Positions 52,659-62,891 of a stretch of DNA of 64,000 nt are shown here, in pieces. Positions within the stretch are counted from its first letter, which is position 1; each line of letters opens with the position of its first letter. The notes under the pieces were generated by a model that saw only the letters and a program-made list of their open reading frames with translations, searched no databases and had not been told where the DNA came from. This DNA is from Auriscalpium vulgare (Eukaryota > Basidiomycota > Agaricomycetes > Russulales > Auriscalpiaceae): positions 1,302,001 through 1,366,000 of the forward strand of contig JAHBBC010000010.1 in the NCBI GenBank assembly GCA_019915015.1, read 5' to 3'. Both the position numbers and the translations under genes were made by a program.

Positions 52659-53112
52659 CCATCATCATGTGCGGGAAGCCTTCGTCATTGCGCAGTCGAA
52701 GCAAGGGTCGTGCATCACTAGTACTGGCAGGGACTGGGATTTTTTGAAATGATATGTACACATCTCCATATACATGTCAGAGTCTGTAGCTATTATTTTC
52801 ACCCTTGTAGCGCTTTTCTTTGGCTCAGCGCGCCGATGTGCACCAGTCCGAGGCGTACCATTATTCCGAGATTCCGGACATTGCAGGATCGACCGGCGTG
52901 GCTGCCGGCGGTCCGCGGATGATCCGGGCATCCGTTAATTTCGACTTTATTAGCTTCTCATTAGCATGGCCTTCACAGGCCGCCTCACGCCATCATCAGC
53001 TTCTTCGCGCCCAAATGACAAGTACTTCCCTGGAGCGCTGGCGGCGGTGTAAGCCTCCTAGCCCGCGCCTCCTTCATTTTCATCCTCTCCACACGACTCT
53101 GCCACGCAAGAC
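52659..53112. other. Intergenic region before PP2Ac copy B
   Basis: 454 bp without a supported gene. The last part shares a CCTCTCCA..CTCTGCCACGCAAGACATGG-type context with copy A (CCAGCCACCTTGCGCAAGAC), so some 5' flank was copied with the gene. Confidence 0.5.
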
Positions 53113-54542
53113 ATGGAGCACGAAATTGACAGCTGGATTGCGCAGCTGAGCGAGTGCAAACAGCTCCCAGAGGCAGACGTGAAGAAACTATGCGACAAGG
53201 TGAGTCACTTTCGATATGTAACGCGGGGCCACATCCGCTCAACCACGCTCTCGCTCTCTCGTCCCTTTTGCTTCCGATGCACGCAGACAAGAGAGATCCT
53301 GATGGAGGAGTCGAACGTACAGCCTGTGAGGTGTCCGGTCACTGTGTGCGGGGACATTCATGGGCAATTCGTGCGTACCTTTCCCCACCATCCCCATTCC
53401 CTCGCATCCCTATTCCTCCCAGCTTCCTCCCGATGGACCATGTCTGACACCACAACCTTCGTGTTCCGCGACCGACAGCAAGATCTCTCTGAGCTCTTCC
53501 GGATTGGCGGCAACTCGCCCGACACAAACTACCTGTTCACGGGTGACTACGTCGACCGAGGCTACCACTCCGTCGAGACCGTCACCCTGCTGGTGGCCAC
53601 GAAGCTGCGCTACCGCGACCGGGTGACCATCCTCCGCGGGAACCACGAGAGCCGGCAGATCACGCAGGTGTACGGGTTCTACGACGAGTGCCTGCGCAAG
53701 TACGGCAACGCGAACGTCTGGCGGCTCTTCACCGACCTCTTCGACTTCCTACCCCTCACCGCGCTGATCGAGGATCAAGTACGTGTCCCTCGATGTCGTC
53801 GTCCCCCTGCCCCCTTCCCTTTACCACCCTCTCTGCCGGCACCCGAAAGCGCTCACACGACGTCTGTGTCACAGATATTCTGCCTCCACGGCGGCCTCTC
53901 CCCGTCCCTCGATACCCTCGATCAAGTACGAGCAATCGACCGCGTGCAAGAGGTGCCGCACGAAGGGCCGATGTGCGATCTGCTCTGGTCAGACCCGGAC
54001 GACCGCTGCGGATGGGGCATATCCCCGCGCGGCGCGGGCTACACGTTCGGCCAGGATATCTCGGAGGCGTTCAACCACAACAACGGGCTCGTGCTCATCG
54101 CGCGAGCGCATCAGCTCGTCATGGAGGGTGCGTCGGCCGCCTGCACCTGCACCTTTTCTGCGTCTGACTTGGCCTCCTTTGTTTAGGATACAACTGGGGC
54201 CAGGACCGGAACGTTGTGACGATATTCAGCGCGCCGAATTACTGCTACCGCTCCGGCAACCAAGCAGCTATCATGGAGATTGACGAAAAATTAACATACA
54301 GCTTGTGCGTCCTTGTTCCTTCTGCAGCCTTCTCCGGCTATGCTATGTGACATCCTTTCCTCTTACTGCATTTCGACTGTGAACTCGCCTGGCTCACTAA
54401 TACGTGTGCACAGCCTACAATATGACCCTGCGCCACGGTCTGGCGAGCCCCGCGTAGCACAGCGCATACCGGACTATTTCTTGGTACGTGTCCTAGGCTT
54501 CTCATCACTGTTAACCTACCTGCTTATGTGGTGGCGTAGTAA
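53113..54542 (+). CDS. PP2A catalytic subunit paralogue (copy B)
   Basis: Same six-intron plan as copy A, including the stop-only last exon (TAA at 54540-54542, intron right after DYFL). Metal ligands (GDIHG, GDYVDRG, GNHE, CLHGG, RAHQ) are intact, but several near-invariant neighbours are changed: HDL to QDL after [15 protein letters not shown] to [14 protein letters not shown] to RGYHSVE, VAMKLRY to VATKLRY, and CYRCGN to CYRSGN. The C-terminus [23 protein letters not shown] keeps the methylation motif. The frame is open throughout, so the gene may be functional with altered partner binding, or relaxing. Exons are far more conserved than introns, which places the duplication well in the past or under selection. 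Confidence 0.88.
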
Positions 54543-55029
54543 TCAAAACACATACCGCAATCCTCAGCGCACTACCTCCTGTGGTCAACCCGTCTACATA
54601 TACCCCGCGTCTCTGTTACAGGCTAGTCCGCCCAACCCACGCTATCGTCTTCTTACTTCGGTGCCCTCTCACGCGCTGCGTAGATCTCACCGCATCTCTA
54701 TTTATGGCGTGCTGGATTTCTTGATTCACGTCGAGTTGTACTTATCTGGAACTTTATCGAGACGGTGAGTACGGATGTTCTGTAGAAAGCAAGTCACCTT
54801 CAATGTAATCGTCATTTTGTGAAAGGTTGTGTCTTGTGCACAGTGCTGGACTTGCCTCGGCGCCGAGCGGGTGGCGGCCACGTGGGTGGGCGCAATGACG
54901 TCGCCATACTAACTGACGTCACGCCCCCACACCCGTGCTTCGATCCATTGCGCCCACCGCAATAAGAGCCAGCCCCTAAATGTGCCTCCGTTATCCACCG
55001 CGCTCCTTCTCACAAACCACATCCACAAC
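54543..55029. other. Intergenic region
   Basis: 487 bp. The left part resembles the 3' flank of PP2Ac copy A (GTAATCAAA.CACAT.CCGCAAT..., CTACCTCCTGTGG), confirming that the duplicated unit extends past the stop. The right part is the promoter of the gene at 55030. Confidence 0.5.
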
Positions 55030-55828
55030 ATGACCTCCCTCGCAGCCCGCAGCATCTTCAAGAACGGCGCGCACTCTCTCGGCAGGCCCGTCGTCGCCAA
55101 GGCCTCAGCCAGGTTCACCGGCTCGACCAGGTGAGCTGTTTGCGTGCTCCGTCGGTGTCGCCTTATCTGAGCGACGCTCAGTACTCGCCCATACAGGTTC
55201 GTGCCATCCGTTGTTCGTTGCGAGAACGAAAGCTTGACATGATGTGCAGCACGATGCACGACAACGACCCGGAGGTAAGCATCATCAGTCGGCTCGGTAC
55301 AGTTCATCCGCTAAGCTCTGGGGATTGGCAGGTACTGGACAGGGAGAAGCGTCGCAGCCTCGCACGCCACGGCTACCAGACCTCCTCTCCCATCGACCAC
55401 GCTCCGGGGTGGAACGAGCATCTCGCCTCCTCCTCCGAGGCGTACGTCAAGGTAGCGCCACGCCCGCCTCCGCGCACCTATCAAATCTCTGACCACCCAC
55501 TATTTACTAGGCGGATCAGGACCTTTCGAGCCCTGCGGACCTCGCCAAGCGCACCGCGGCGCATATGACCGCCAAGCACTCCTCCGAGGAGCGGATGGAG
55601 TCGAGCAACGCCTCGTACGATCGCGACGAGGTAGGCGGTCCGCTCAAGTCAGCGGCGGGCATGCATGGAGAGGTTGACGAATATGAGGAGGAGCTTTCCG
55701 ACCATGATAACGAATGGCATCACCGCGTCGTAAAGGAGCGCACGGTCATCGAGGACGTCGAAAAGGTGAGTTCCGGTGTAACAAGGCGACGATTCATACT
55801 CACCAGAGCTAGTGATTTGCAGGATTGA
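55030..55828 (+). CDS. Small mitochondrial-type protein of unknown function
   Basis: Five exons from the ATG at 55030. The N-terminus MTSLAARSIFKNGAHSLGRP is an Arg/Ser-rich amphipathic presequence typical of mitochondrial import. After splicing: STMHDNDPEVLDREKRRSL, HAPGWNEHLASSSEAYVKA, DLAKRTAAHMTAKHSSEERM, then an acidic end (DEYEEELSDHDNEWHHRVV ... VIEDVEKD). The core MHDNDPEVL...HAPGWNE..AS.SEA.VKAD is one I associate with a conserved fungal mitochondrial protein without assigned function. The last exon holds only the Asp codon and the stop. No membrane segment or cofactor motif is seen. Length is about 170 residues. Confidence 0.75.
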
Positions 55829-56072
55829 ATTACCATTATCATAAGCATACGAAAAGCGAGCGCTTTAGAAGAGACACAACGTTGAAGCTAGGGCGTTCTA
55901 GAACCACTGTATACTGTATTCATTATTCGCCGTGCTGTACACACCATGCCGTTTCCGCCGCGCAATTATATTGTTGATGAGACTTGGCGAGCAATGCTAC
56001 CTCCTCAAAAATCAGACAAATCTTCAAGCTCGTACATCAACATCCAACGCCATCGTGAACACTCTGCGCACT

Positions 56073-56414
56073 CTAACCTCGTTTCGCGCGGCGTCTCGGC
56101 TCCTGCACGTCCACTCTCAGCACGCCCTCGCCGTCTGTGAGCGCGCTCACGATCAGGCCGGCCGACCTCGCCCACACATCCTTCGGCACGCCGACCAACT
56201 GCACGTCGCGCAGCTCGCCTACCTGTTACCCCAGCCGTCAGTGCGTGCGCCGCGGGAGGGGGTTGGAGATCGGAAGGATGCGTACGGGGCCGACGTAGAC
56301 GAGGCCGGGATGCCGCGCGGTGAGCTGGGAGGGGGCAGCGAGCAGCGGGGAGAAGGGTGCAAGGGCGACGGCGAGGTAGGTGTGGGTGTCGTAGTTTGGG
56401 TGGGAGGACGCCAT
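56073..56414 (-). CDS. Small unknown protein, ~93 aa, left arm of the duplicated block
   Basis: Two exons on the minus strand. ATG at 56414: MASSHPNYDTHTYLAVALAP, then LVYVGPV; an intron of about 50 bp (GTACGC ... AACAG); then GELRDVQLVGVPKDVWARSA, DGEGVLRVDVQEP and a basic end RRRAKRG before TAG at 56075-56073. The frame is clean on both sides of the intron. A diverged copy at 59590-59901 keeps nearly the same amino acids in both exons, so the frame has been under selection in at least one lineage. I recognise no domain. It is transcribed away from the F-box gene; their common promoter is split by the transposon at 56499-57570. Confidence 0.6.
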
Positions 56415-56498
56415 GGGGGTCCGGGAAGAGGAAGAGCTGGCTCGAGCAGTGATCGGTGTGCATCCTCAGATAAGTCACGTGCGGTCAACTTCCGAACC

Positions 56499-57570
56499 TA
56501 GTGTTGCCGGAATACGATACGATACGGCTTTAAGGCAGCTTAGGTAACGCATTAAGGTGGTATCAAGCTACCTTAAAGCACGCTCCACAGCTCCATCGGC
56601 GCGGGGCTCGTGCCACGGGAACAGGCTGGCGAGAAGCCAATTGGGCTGTGCTGTCGACGCGAGGCTCACCGCATTAATGCCAGGACGGTGTTGAGTCCGT
56701 GTAGTACGAAAATAAGTATGTACAATAATCATATGTACGACAAGTCGACCTATACTGTCACGAGCCAAGGCCCCATTGAGCAGGCCAGAGAGCTCGTCGA
56801 CCTCTCCTCTCTCTAACAAGCCGCGCAACGTCTCCGCAGGGATGTCCACAACCTGCAGCCTGCAGACTGGTAAGTTGAGGGCACAGAGTGGCGGGATTGC
56901 ACCCGGATACGGATAGGAATATGATGTTGGGCCAAAGGTGAGGATGTGATAGGATGGGGCGGGCAGCGGGCGCTCGGCGGCATAAACCGACGCATGCTGC
57001 GCGGTCACCTCACGAGCAGATCGACACCACAATGGAATAAAGGAGCCAAAGTGCCATCTGGCAGTGGCGTAGGATGTCGTGCTGATGAGGGTGCGCTCGA
57101 TGGATGGCAGGGACAGCAAGTGACATTAAGTACTACACAGTAGAGTACAATGTCAAAGAAAATGTCAGGTAAATACCTCTATATCATGCAGCTCCATCTT
57201 TCCTGCCTGATGCTCACATCCCCACCGTCGCTAACCCTCAACGAGCCTGTCCCACCGCCCGCCGCCCTCCGCCGCCCCGCAGTCATCTTCAGAGTAGCCG
57301 AGCCGACAATGATCGATGGAGCCATCGGTGGTGCATGGCGACATGGTCACCGCGCACGTTGGGATCTAAGGAGATGCGGAGACGACGAGGGTGAGGAGGG
57401 ATGAGTGTTGTGGGAGGAAGGGCAGCCTCCGTCGCATCAGGTGTTGTACATCACGGAATTTGCCGACTGGCCTTAAGGTGTATCGATGTGACATTAAGGT
57501 TCCACATATGGGCATAATGTGATATTTTCATCGTATTGACCTTAAGGCGCATCGTATTCCGGCAACACTA
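56499..57570. mobile_element. Non-autonomous hAT-type DNA transposon, 1,072 bp
   Basis: Starts TAGTGTTGCCGGAATACGAT and ends with its inverse complement (ATCGTATTCCGGCAACACTA). The 8-bp target duplication TCCGAACC stands directly outside both ends (56491-56498 and 57571-57578). Eight-base duplications and a (C/T)AGTGTTG-type end are hAT hallmarks. Sub-terminal regions repeat CTTAAGG/CATTAAGG hexamers in both orientations (about 56535-56575 and 57475-57550), as expected for transposase-binding repeats. No transposase frame is present, so movement depends on another element. The duplicate block at about 59940-59990 shows the same DNA without the insertion. Confidence 0.88.
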
Positions 57571-57788
57571 TCCGAACCGGTACACAGGCGCCCTCTCTTG
57601 AGTCTTCTCCCCACAACTCTATACACACCAGGTATATGTACTCTGGAGAGTAACGGCTCTTCACCAAAGCGCCGCAGGACGTGCTGTCCTGAGGCATTGG
57701 AGACCTCCACGTTGGTAATTTCGACTGTGGTGCGCATCATATCGTGGTGTACATACTTATTCTTATTGAATCGTCCTCCCAGTACACC

Positions 57789-59111
57789 ATGATCGGTTTA
57801 TTCTTCCTTGCCTTCCCTGTGGAAATCCTCGAGGCTATCATCGACTGGATAGATGACCCCGATGATCTTCGGTTGTTAGCTTGCACTTCGAAGGCATTCT
57901 ACTCGCTCCTAGTCCCTCGCCACACCAAGGCACGCATCCTTCGGCTCCCACTCTTTGCCCATTGTGCTTGGTCGGTCCTCGCAAATGACCCGCGTCTTGC
58001 AAGAAATATACGCTCCCTCGACATCGTCAGCCTTCACCCAGTAGACGAGAAGCAGACTCTTTTCCCGGATTTTGATGAAGACTGCCTGCACTGCAGCGTT
58101 CGATTGAGTCCAGGCTACGTCGAGATAATTAACGGGGACGTGCTCCAGCGGGACAGCGAGACTCTTTTGATGGCCGCTATCAAAGATATGGCGAACCTGA
58201 CATCTTTCCGCTGGAAGGAAGACCTCATCTTGACCTACTTGAAACCCAGCGAGGATGTATGGACACAGCTGGCGTCGTCGTGCCCAAACCTCACCGAATT
58301 ATCTGTCCGCGAGAGCACCGGGGGGGTATCCCATCTGTGGGACCGTGACGTGCGTGCTGTGGTATGGCTGCTGGCGGAAACTTGATGTGCTGACCCGCAT
58401 CGACAGATCCTTTCCATGTCCAACTTGACTGTGTTTGAATTCGAGACGATAAGTGCAGCCTGTTATCCCTGGGACTTTACGAGGATGGGACCCATGCTTC
58501 GACAGAGATGCCCCGGTCTGCAGGTTCGCACGCCAGCCCGCTTTCACAATGCAACACGCACTGACTGGCTCTGTCTTTAGCAACTCCACCTGATCTTAGC
58601 CTGCGATTATCCCCTCGGAGTACTGCCGGCGGACATCTCCGACGCTATCCTGGCGGGTCGCTGGCCACATCTATCTTCGCTGAAGCTCAGCAAGGTCTCG
58701 AGTACTCCGGAGGCGTTCGTGAAGTTTCTTCGCGCACACCCAGGCATCGTCAACCTTGCCTTTGACCACAATGTCGCATGTTATCCTATGCCAGACTTGG
58801 AGGAGGATGAAACGCCTCGTGCGCAGGAGTCGCCGCTCGCTGCCCCGCTGGCATGCGATCCGGGGATCCTCCCAAATCTGAAAGATTTGGTCTGCTGCCC
58901 GGGTCCTGCGATTGACATCCTCGCAGCCACATTGCAATCGACCGCCGGCGAGGGTAAAATTGCCGTGAAGATCTGGCTCAGGAGAGCGGGGGTCAACCCT
59001 CGCCTCCAAGCATTCATCAGTTTCGCAAAAGAGAACAGTTCGTTGAAGGTGTCGAGCCTAGAAGTTTTGGAAAAGGTTGTAGATGATGAGAAAGATAGTT
59101 TGTTCGTGTAA
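57789..59111 (+). CDS. F-box / leucine-rich-type protein (copy 1)
   Basis: Three exons (first ends at LWDRD about 58344; second ILSMSNLTVFEFET ... RCPGLQ; third from QLHLILACDYPL). The N-terminal F-box reads LAFPVEILEAIIDWIDDPDDLRLLACTSKAFYSLLVPR, the usual start of an SCF substrate adaptor that would bind Skp1. LRR-like strands follow: NIRSLDIVSLHP, ANLTSFRWKED, CPNLTELSVRES, WPHLSSLKLSKVSS, HPGIVNLAFDHN and LPNLKDLVCC. About 390 residues. Targets are unknown; basidiomycetes have hundreds of such fast-evolving F-box proteins. The promoter lies just right of the hAT insertion. A paralogue at 60162 and fragments at 59238 and 24580 are relatives. Confidence 0.85.
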
Positions 59112-59237
59112 GTGATTAAAGGCTATTATGTGTGTGTAGCGCGGTTCTGGCTTTGCTTTTCTTCCCCTCCCCGAGACCAGGTTGTATCGTATGCGATGTG
59201 ATGAATTACCGCTGAGCTTATTAAATCTACAATGACC

Positions 59238-59589
59238 CCCTTGGACCTTGAGTGCTTCGGGCGGATATCTCCGACGCTATCCTTGCAGGTCCGCAACTAT
59301 CTTCGTTGATGCTCACCCGTGTCTCGACCTTGCCTTTGACCACACTCTCGCCTTTTAATCCTGCTCCTGATTGGGAGGATGAAAGCCCTCGCGCGGAGGA
59401 GTGGCCACTTCCAGCCTGCGCCCCCGGACCGGGCCCCGCGATTGACATCCTCTCAGCGACACTCCAGTTGACCACCGGCGAGCGCGAGATAGCCGTCAGG
59501 AGCAGGAGCAGGAGGCAGGGGGTCAATCCTCGCCTCAAAGCGTCCATTGGTTTCGCGCAGGGAAATACGTCGTTGAATGTGTCGCGGCT
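59238..59589 (+). pseudogene. 3' fragment of a third F-box gene copy
   Basis: It begins at the GCGGACATCTCCGACGCTATCCT homologue and runs through a shortened LRR part to PAIDILSATLQLTTGEREIAV, VNPRLKASIGFAQGNTSLNV, matching the C-terminus of both full copies. Internal deletions remove the AHPGIVNLAF stretch in part and the LACDPGILPNL stretch. The homology breaks off at about 59589 and runs straight into the minus-strand small-gene copy. Confidence 0.75.
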
Positions 59590-59901
59590 CCTGTACGGCC
59601 ACCCTCAGCACGCCTTCGCCGTCTGTGAGCGCGTTCGTGATCGGCCCCGCCGACTGCGCCCACACGTCCTTCGGCACGCCGATCACCTGCACGTCGTGCA
59701 GCTCGCCTACCTGTTGCACAAGCCGTCAGTGTGTGCGCTGCGGGAGTGGGTAGGAGTTGGGATGCGTACGGGGCCGACGTAGACGACTCGGCCAGGATGC
59801 CGCGAGGTGAGCTGGGAGGGGGCGGCGAGCTGCGGGGAGGATGGCGCAAGGGCGACGGCGAGTTATGTGTGGGTGTCGTAGTTTAGGTGGGAGGACGCCA
59901 T
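59590..59901 (-). pseudogene. Second copy of the small unknown gene, with a stop codon
   Basis: ATG at 59901: MASSHLNYDTHT, then TAA where the first copy has TAC (Y), followed by LAVALAPSSPQLAAPSQL. The intron borders and exon 2 (GELHDVQVIGVPKDVWAQSA, DGEGVLRVAVQEPR) are kept. The 3' end is lost at the junction with the F-box fragment. The nonsense codon plus missing end mark it as dead. Confidence 0.75.
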
Positions 59902-60161
59902 GGGGGAAGAGAACAAGAAGAGAATGAGTTGGAGCGCAAGCCTGAGATCACGTGGGGGCAACTTCATGCCAGAATCTGGCGCCCTTTCTTCTACCCGCAA
60001 CTTCATACACACCAGGTACTGAAGAATCACAGCTCATTACAAAAGTAGCGCAAAACCGTGCCATACGGAGGCTTTTGAGACCTCCACATCGGTACCAAAT
60101 TCGACTGGTGCGCATCATATCGTGGAGTACTTATTGAATCGCCCTCCCAGCCCAGTACACC

Positions 60162-61502
60162 ATGGTCGGTTTATTCGTCCTTGCCTTTCCTGTGGAGATC
60201 TTCGAGGCTATCATCGACTGGATGGATGACCCCGATGATCTTCGGTCGTTAGCTTGCACTTCCAAGGCCTTCTACTCTCTACTAGTCCCTCGCCACACCC
60301 AGGCACGCATCCTCCGCCTCTCCATCTATGCCCGTTGTGCTTGGTTGGCTCTCGCCAACGACCCGCGACTCGCAAGAAACATACGCTCCCTCGACCTTGT
60401 CAGCCTTCACCCAGTGGACGAGAAGCAGACTCTGTTCCCGAATTTCGATGATGACTGCCTGCACTGCAGTGCCCGATTGAGTTCGGGCTACGTCGATATA
60501 CCCAGCGGGAACAAGTTCCAGCAGGACAGCGAGACTCTTTTGATGGCCGCGATCAAGAATATGGCCAACCTCACATCTTTCCGCTGGAAAACAAACCTCT
60601 CTTTGACCTACTTGAAGCCCAGCGAGGATGTATGGACACAGTTGGCGTCGTCGTGCCCAAACCTCACCGAAATATCTGTCCGCGAGACCACCGGGGGTGT
60701 ATCCTATCTGTGGGACCGTGAGGTGCGTGCCGTTGTAATGTGGCTGCTGGCGGAAACTTGATGTGCTGACCCGCATCGACAGATCCTCTCCATGTCCTAC
60801 TTGACCGCGTTTGAATTCGAGACGACAAGTGTGGCCTGTTATGTTTCGGACTTTACGAGGATGGGACCCATGCTTCGAGAGAGATGCCCCGGTCTGCAGG
60901 TTTGCTCGCCACCTCGCTCTCGAAATGCAACGCGCACTGACCGGCTCTGTCGTTAGCGACTCCACCTGATCTTACAATACGACTATTCCCTTGAAGTACT
61001 GCCGGCAGACATCTCCGACGCTATCCTAGCGGGTCGCTGGCCGCATCTATCTTCGTTGAAGTTCAGCAACGTTTCGAGCACTCCGGAGGCGTTCGTGGCG
61101 TTTCTTCACGCGCACCCAGGCATCGTCAACCTTGCCTTCGATAACCTTATCGCATGCTATCCTGTTCCAGATTTGGAGGATGATGGCCCTTTTGCGGAGG
61201 ATGACCCGCTGCCTGCCCCGCTGGCATGCGATCCGGGGATCCTTCCAAATTTGAACGATTTGGTTTGCTGCCCAGGCCCTGCGATTGACATCCTCGCAGC
61301 CACGCTGCTGTCGACCGCCGGCAAGCGTAGAATAGCCGTGAGGATCTGGCTCATGGAGGTCAATCCTCGCCTCCAAGCATTCATCGATTTCGCGAAGGAG
61401 AACACTTCGTTGGAGGTGTCGAGCCTAGAACATTTGGAAAAGGCTGTGGATCTCCGAGATGATAGTATGCTTGCCGAAGTGGCTCATCACTATCATGTAT
61501 AG
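60162..61502 (+). CDS. F-box / leucine-rich-type protein (copy 2)
   Basis: Same three-exon plan as the gene at 57789 and very similar throughout: F-box LAFPVEIFEAIIDWMDDPDDLRSLACTSKAFYSL, LRR-like strands NIRSLDLVSLHP, ANLTSFRWKTN, CPNLTEISVRET, WPHLSSLKFSNVSS, HPGIVNLAF and LPNLNDLVCC. It ends with a longer tail (LRDDSMLAEVAHHYHV). Both copies are open, so both may act as SCF adaptors. Its upstream 260 bp correspond to the promoter of copy 1 without the transposon. Differences cluster in the C-terminal LRR part, the probable target-binding side. Confidence 0.85.
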
Positions 61503-62891
61503 GGCGGTTCGGGCTTTTCTGTTAGTTTCGTTTTGTTTTCTTCGCATGCAAATTGTATCGTGACGCCTACTGTCACGGTAATGGCCTTTACAGCTCTTTC
61601 CATCACTGGCTTCACGAGGGTTCATATAGTCCCCTCTGCCTGAAGACGCCAACTCATCAGCCGTCTCTGGTGGTGCAGAGGGTCTATGATGCCCATGACA
61701 CATGCGAGCGCGATCCAAATTCCATATGCAGCGCCGACTCGTATGCGCCAGTGTGCGGGTCCTGTTATACGAATATTTTAATGACTGGCGCGAAGTACGT
61801 ACTGCCATGAAGAGATGTGAAGGCGAGTTGTTGTTGGTCGGTGATATCTTCGACCCGGAGCTACAGAGTCGGATTCGCAGTGAGTCACCGGTTGCGACGA
61901 GCGGTTTCTGATACTGGAGCCTATGGCGGGGCCAAAGACGCTCGCCGCTGTGTGCGCAATGTAAGACTAGCGCGAAGGTACATGGAGAGCAGTGATGGCG
62001 AGTTGTTGTCGGTGATATCCTCGACTCGGAGTTCACAGAACTGGTGTCAGATTCGTGAGTCCCCGGTTGCGACAAGTGACTGCGAAAAGTAATAATGGAC
62101 CCGATGGCGGGGCCAAAGACGCTCGCTGCGCGGGTGGAGCGGCACTGCCTGTTACCAGTGCCAATTAAATGGATATCGTGCCACACCTACGTTCTGCACA
62201 GTGCGGATAGTAAACATAGTCCTTTGATGCTACTTGGACGCTATCCACTTGGCGAATATGAGCCACAACATTTGCATACATTCTACAGGCCGAGCGAACG
62301 TCCTCTGCCAAACCACATGGAGGCATTCAGTGACCAACCTCGATCAAAAGGTCACAGCACACTCGACGCACCTTATACCCCGTAACTCCCACCGGCGGGG
62401 ATGTGGCACAGAGGGCTGCATACCATCTGTGAAAGTCAGCTGCGGAGACTATGTAGCGACTTCGGGGTGATGCCAACATCAGCAGGCTGCAGCACTGCCT
62501 GTTGCTAGTGGCAATTATAAAGATATCGTGCAAAACGTTGGACGCTATCCACTTAGTAAATTTGGGTGAAAAACCTTGCATACACCCTCTAAGAAATTCT
62601 ACTGGCTGAAGAAAAGGCATGTTTGCACGGAGCACGCGTGAGGTGCTGTTCAAGAAGGCGAAGCGCCGGCCGCAGGTCAGATGGTTGGTGGGCAGACGGC
62701 ATGACGAGGGCAGGTGCCCGTTTCCGTGAGGCTGGCAGTTTGGCATTGGACGAGCGATCGGTGGGACGCAGGTGGATGGGGTGCAGCACCGGCACCGTTC
62801 AGGCCCAGGAGGATGGTACACCTGCGTTCAAAAGCAGTCAGAGCTGCACATCCACCAACGAAAGGATTCTCACCTCCATTGGCGAACATTC
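61503..62891. other. Intergenic region with diverged tandem repeats
   Basis: No protein gene is supported: the frames are broken by repeats and lack splice structure. It contains the repeat field described separately and the 3' flanks of the F-box gene and the last gene. Confidence 0.5.
61811..62592. repeat. Two families of diverged tandem repeats
   Basis: Unit A: GGCGAGTTGTTG ... GGTGATATC.TCGAC.CGGAG ... CCGGTTGCGACAAGTG ... ATGGCGGGGCCAAAGACGCTCGC, at about 61815-61963 and 61993-62132. Unit B: GCACTGCCTGTT..AGTG.CAATTA ... GATATCGTGC and TTGGACGCTATCCACTT ... TTGCATACA, at about 62139-62290 and 62490-62590. Copies are roughly three-quarters alike with indels. Confidence 0.65.

Noticed and set aside
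56501..57568. Tc1/mariner-type element with TA duplication
   Set aside because: TA is present at both ends, but TAGTGTTG/CAACACTA are themselves inverted and 8 bp (TCCGAACC) repeat outside them, which fits hAT better.
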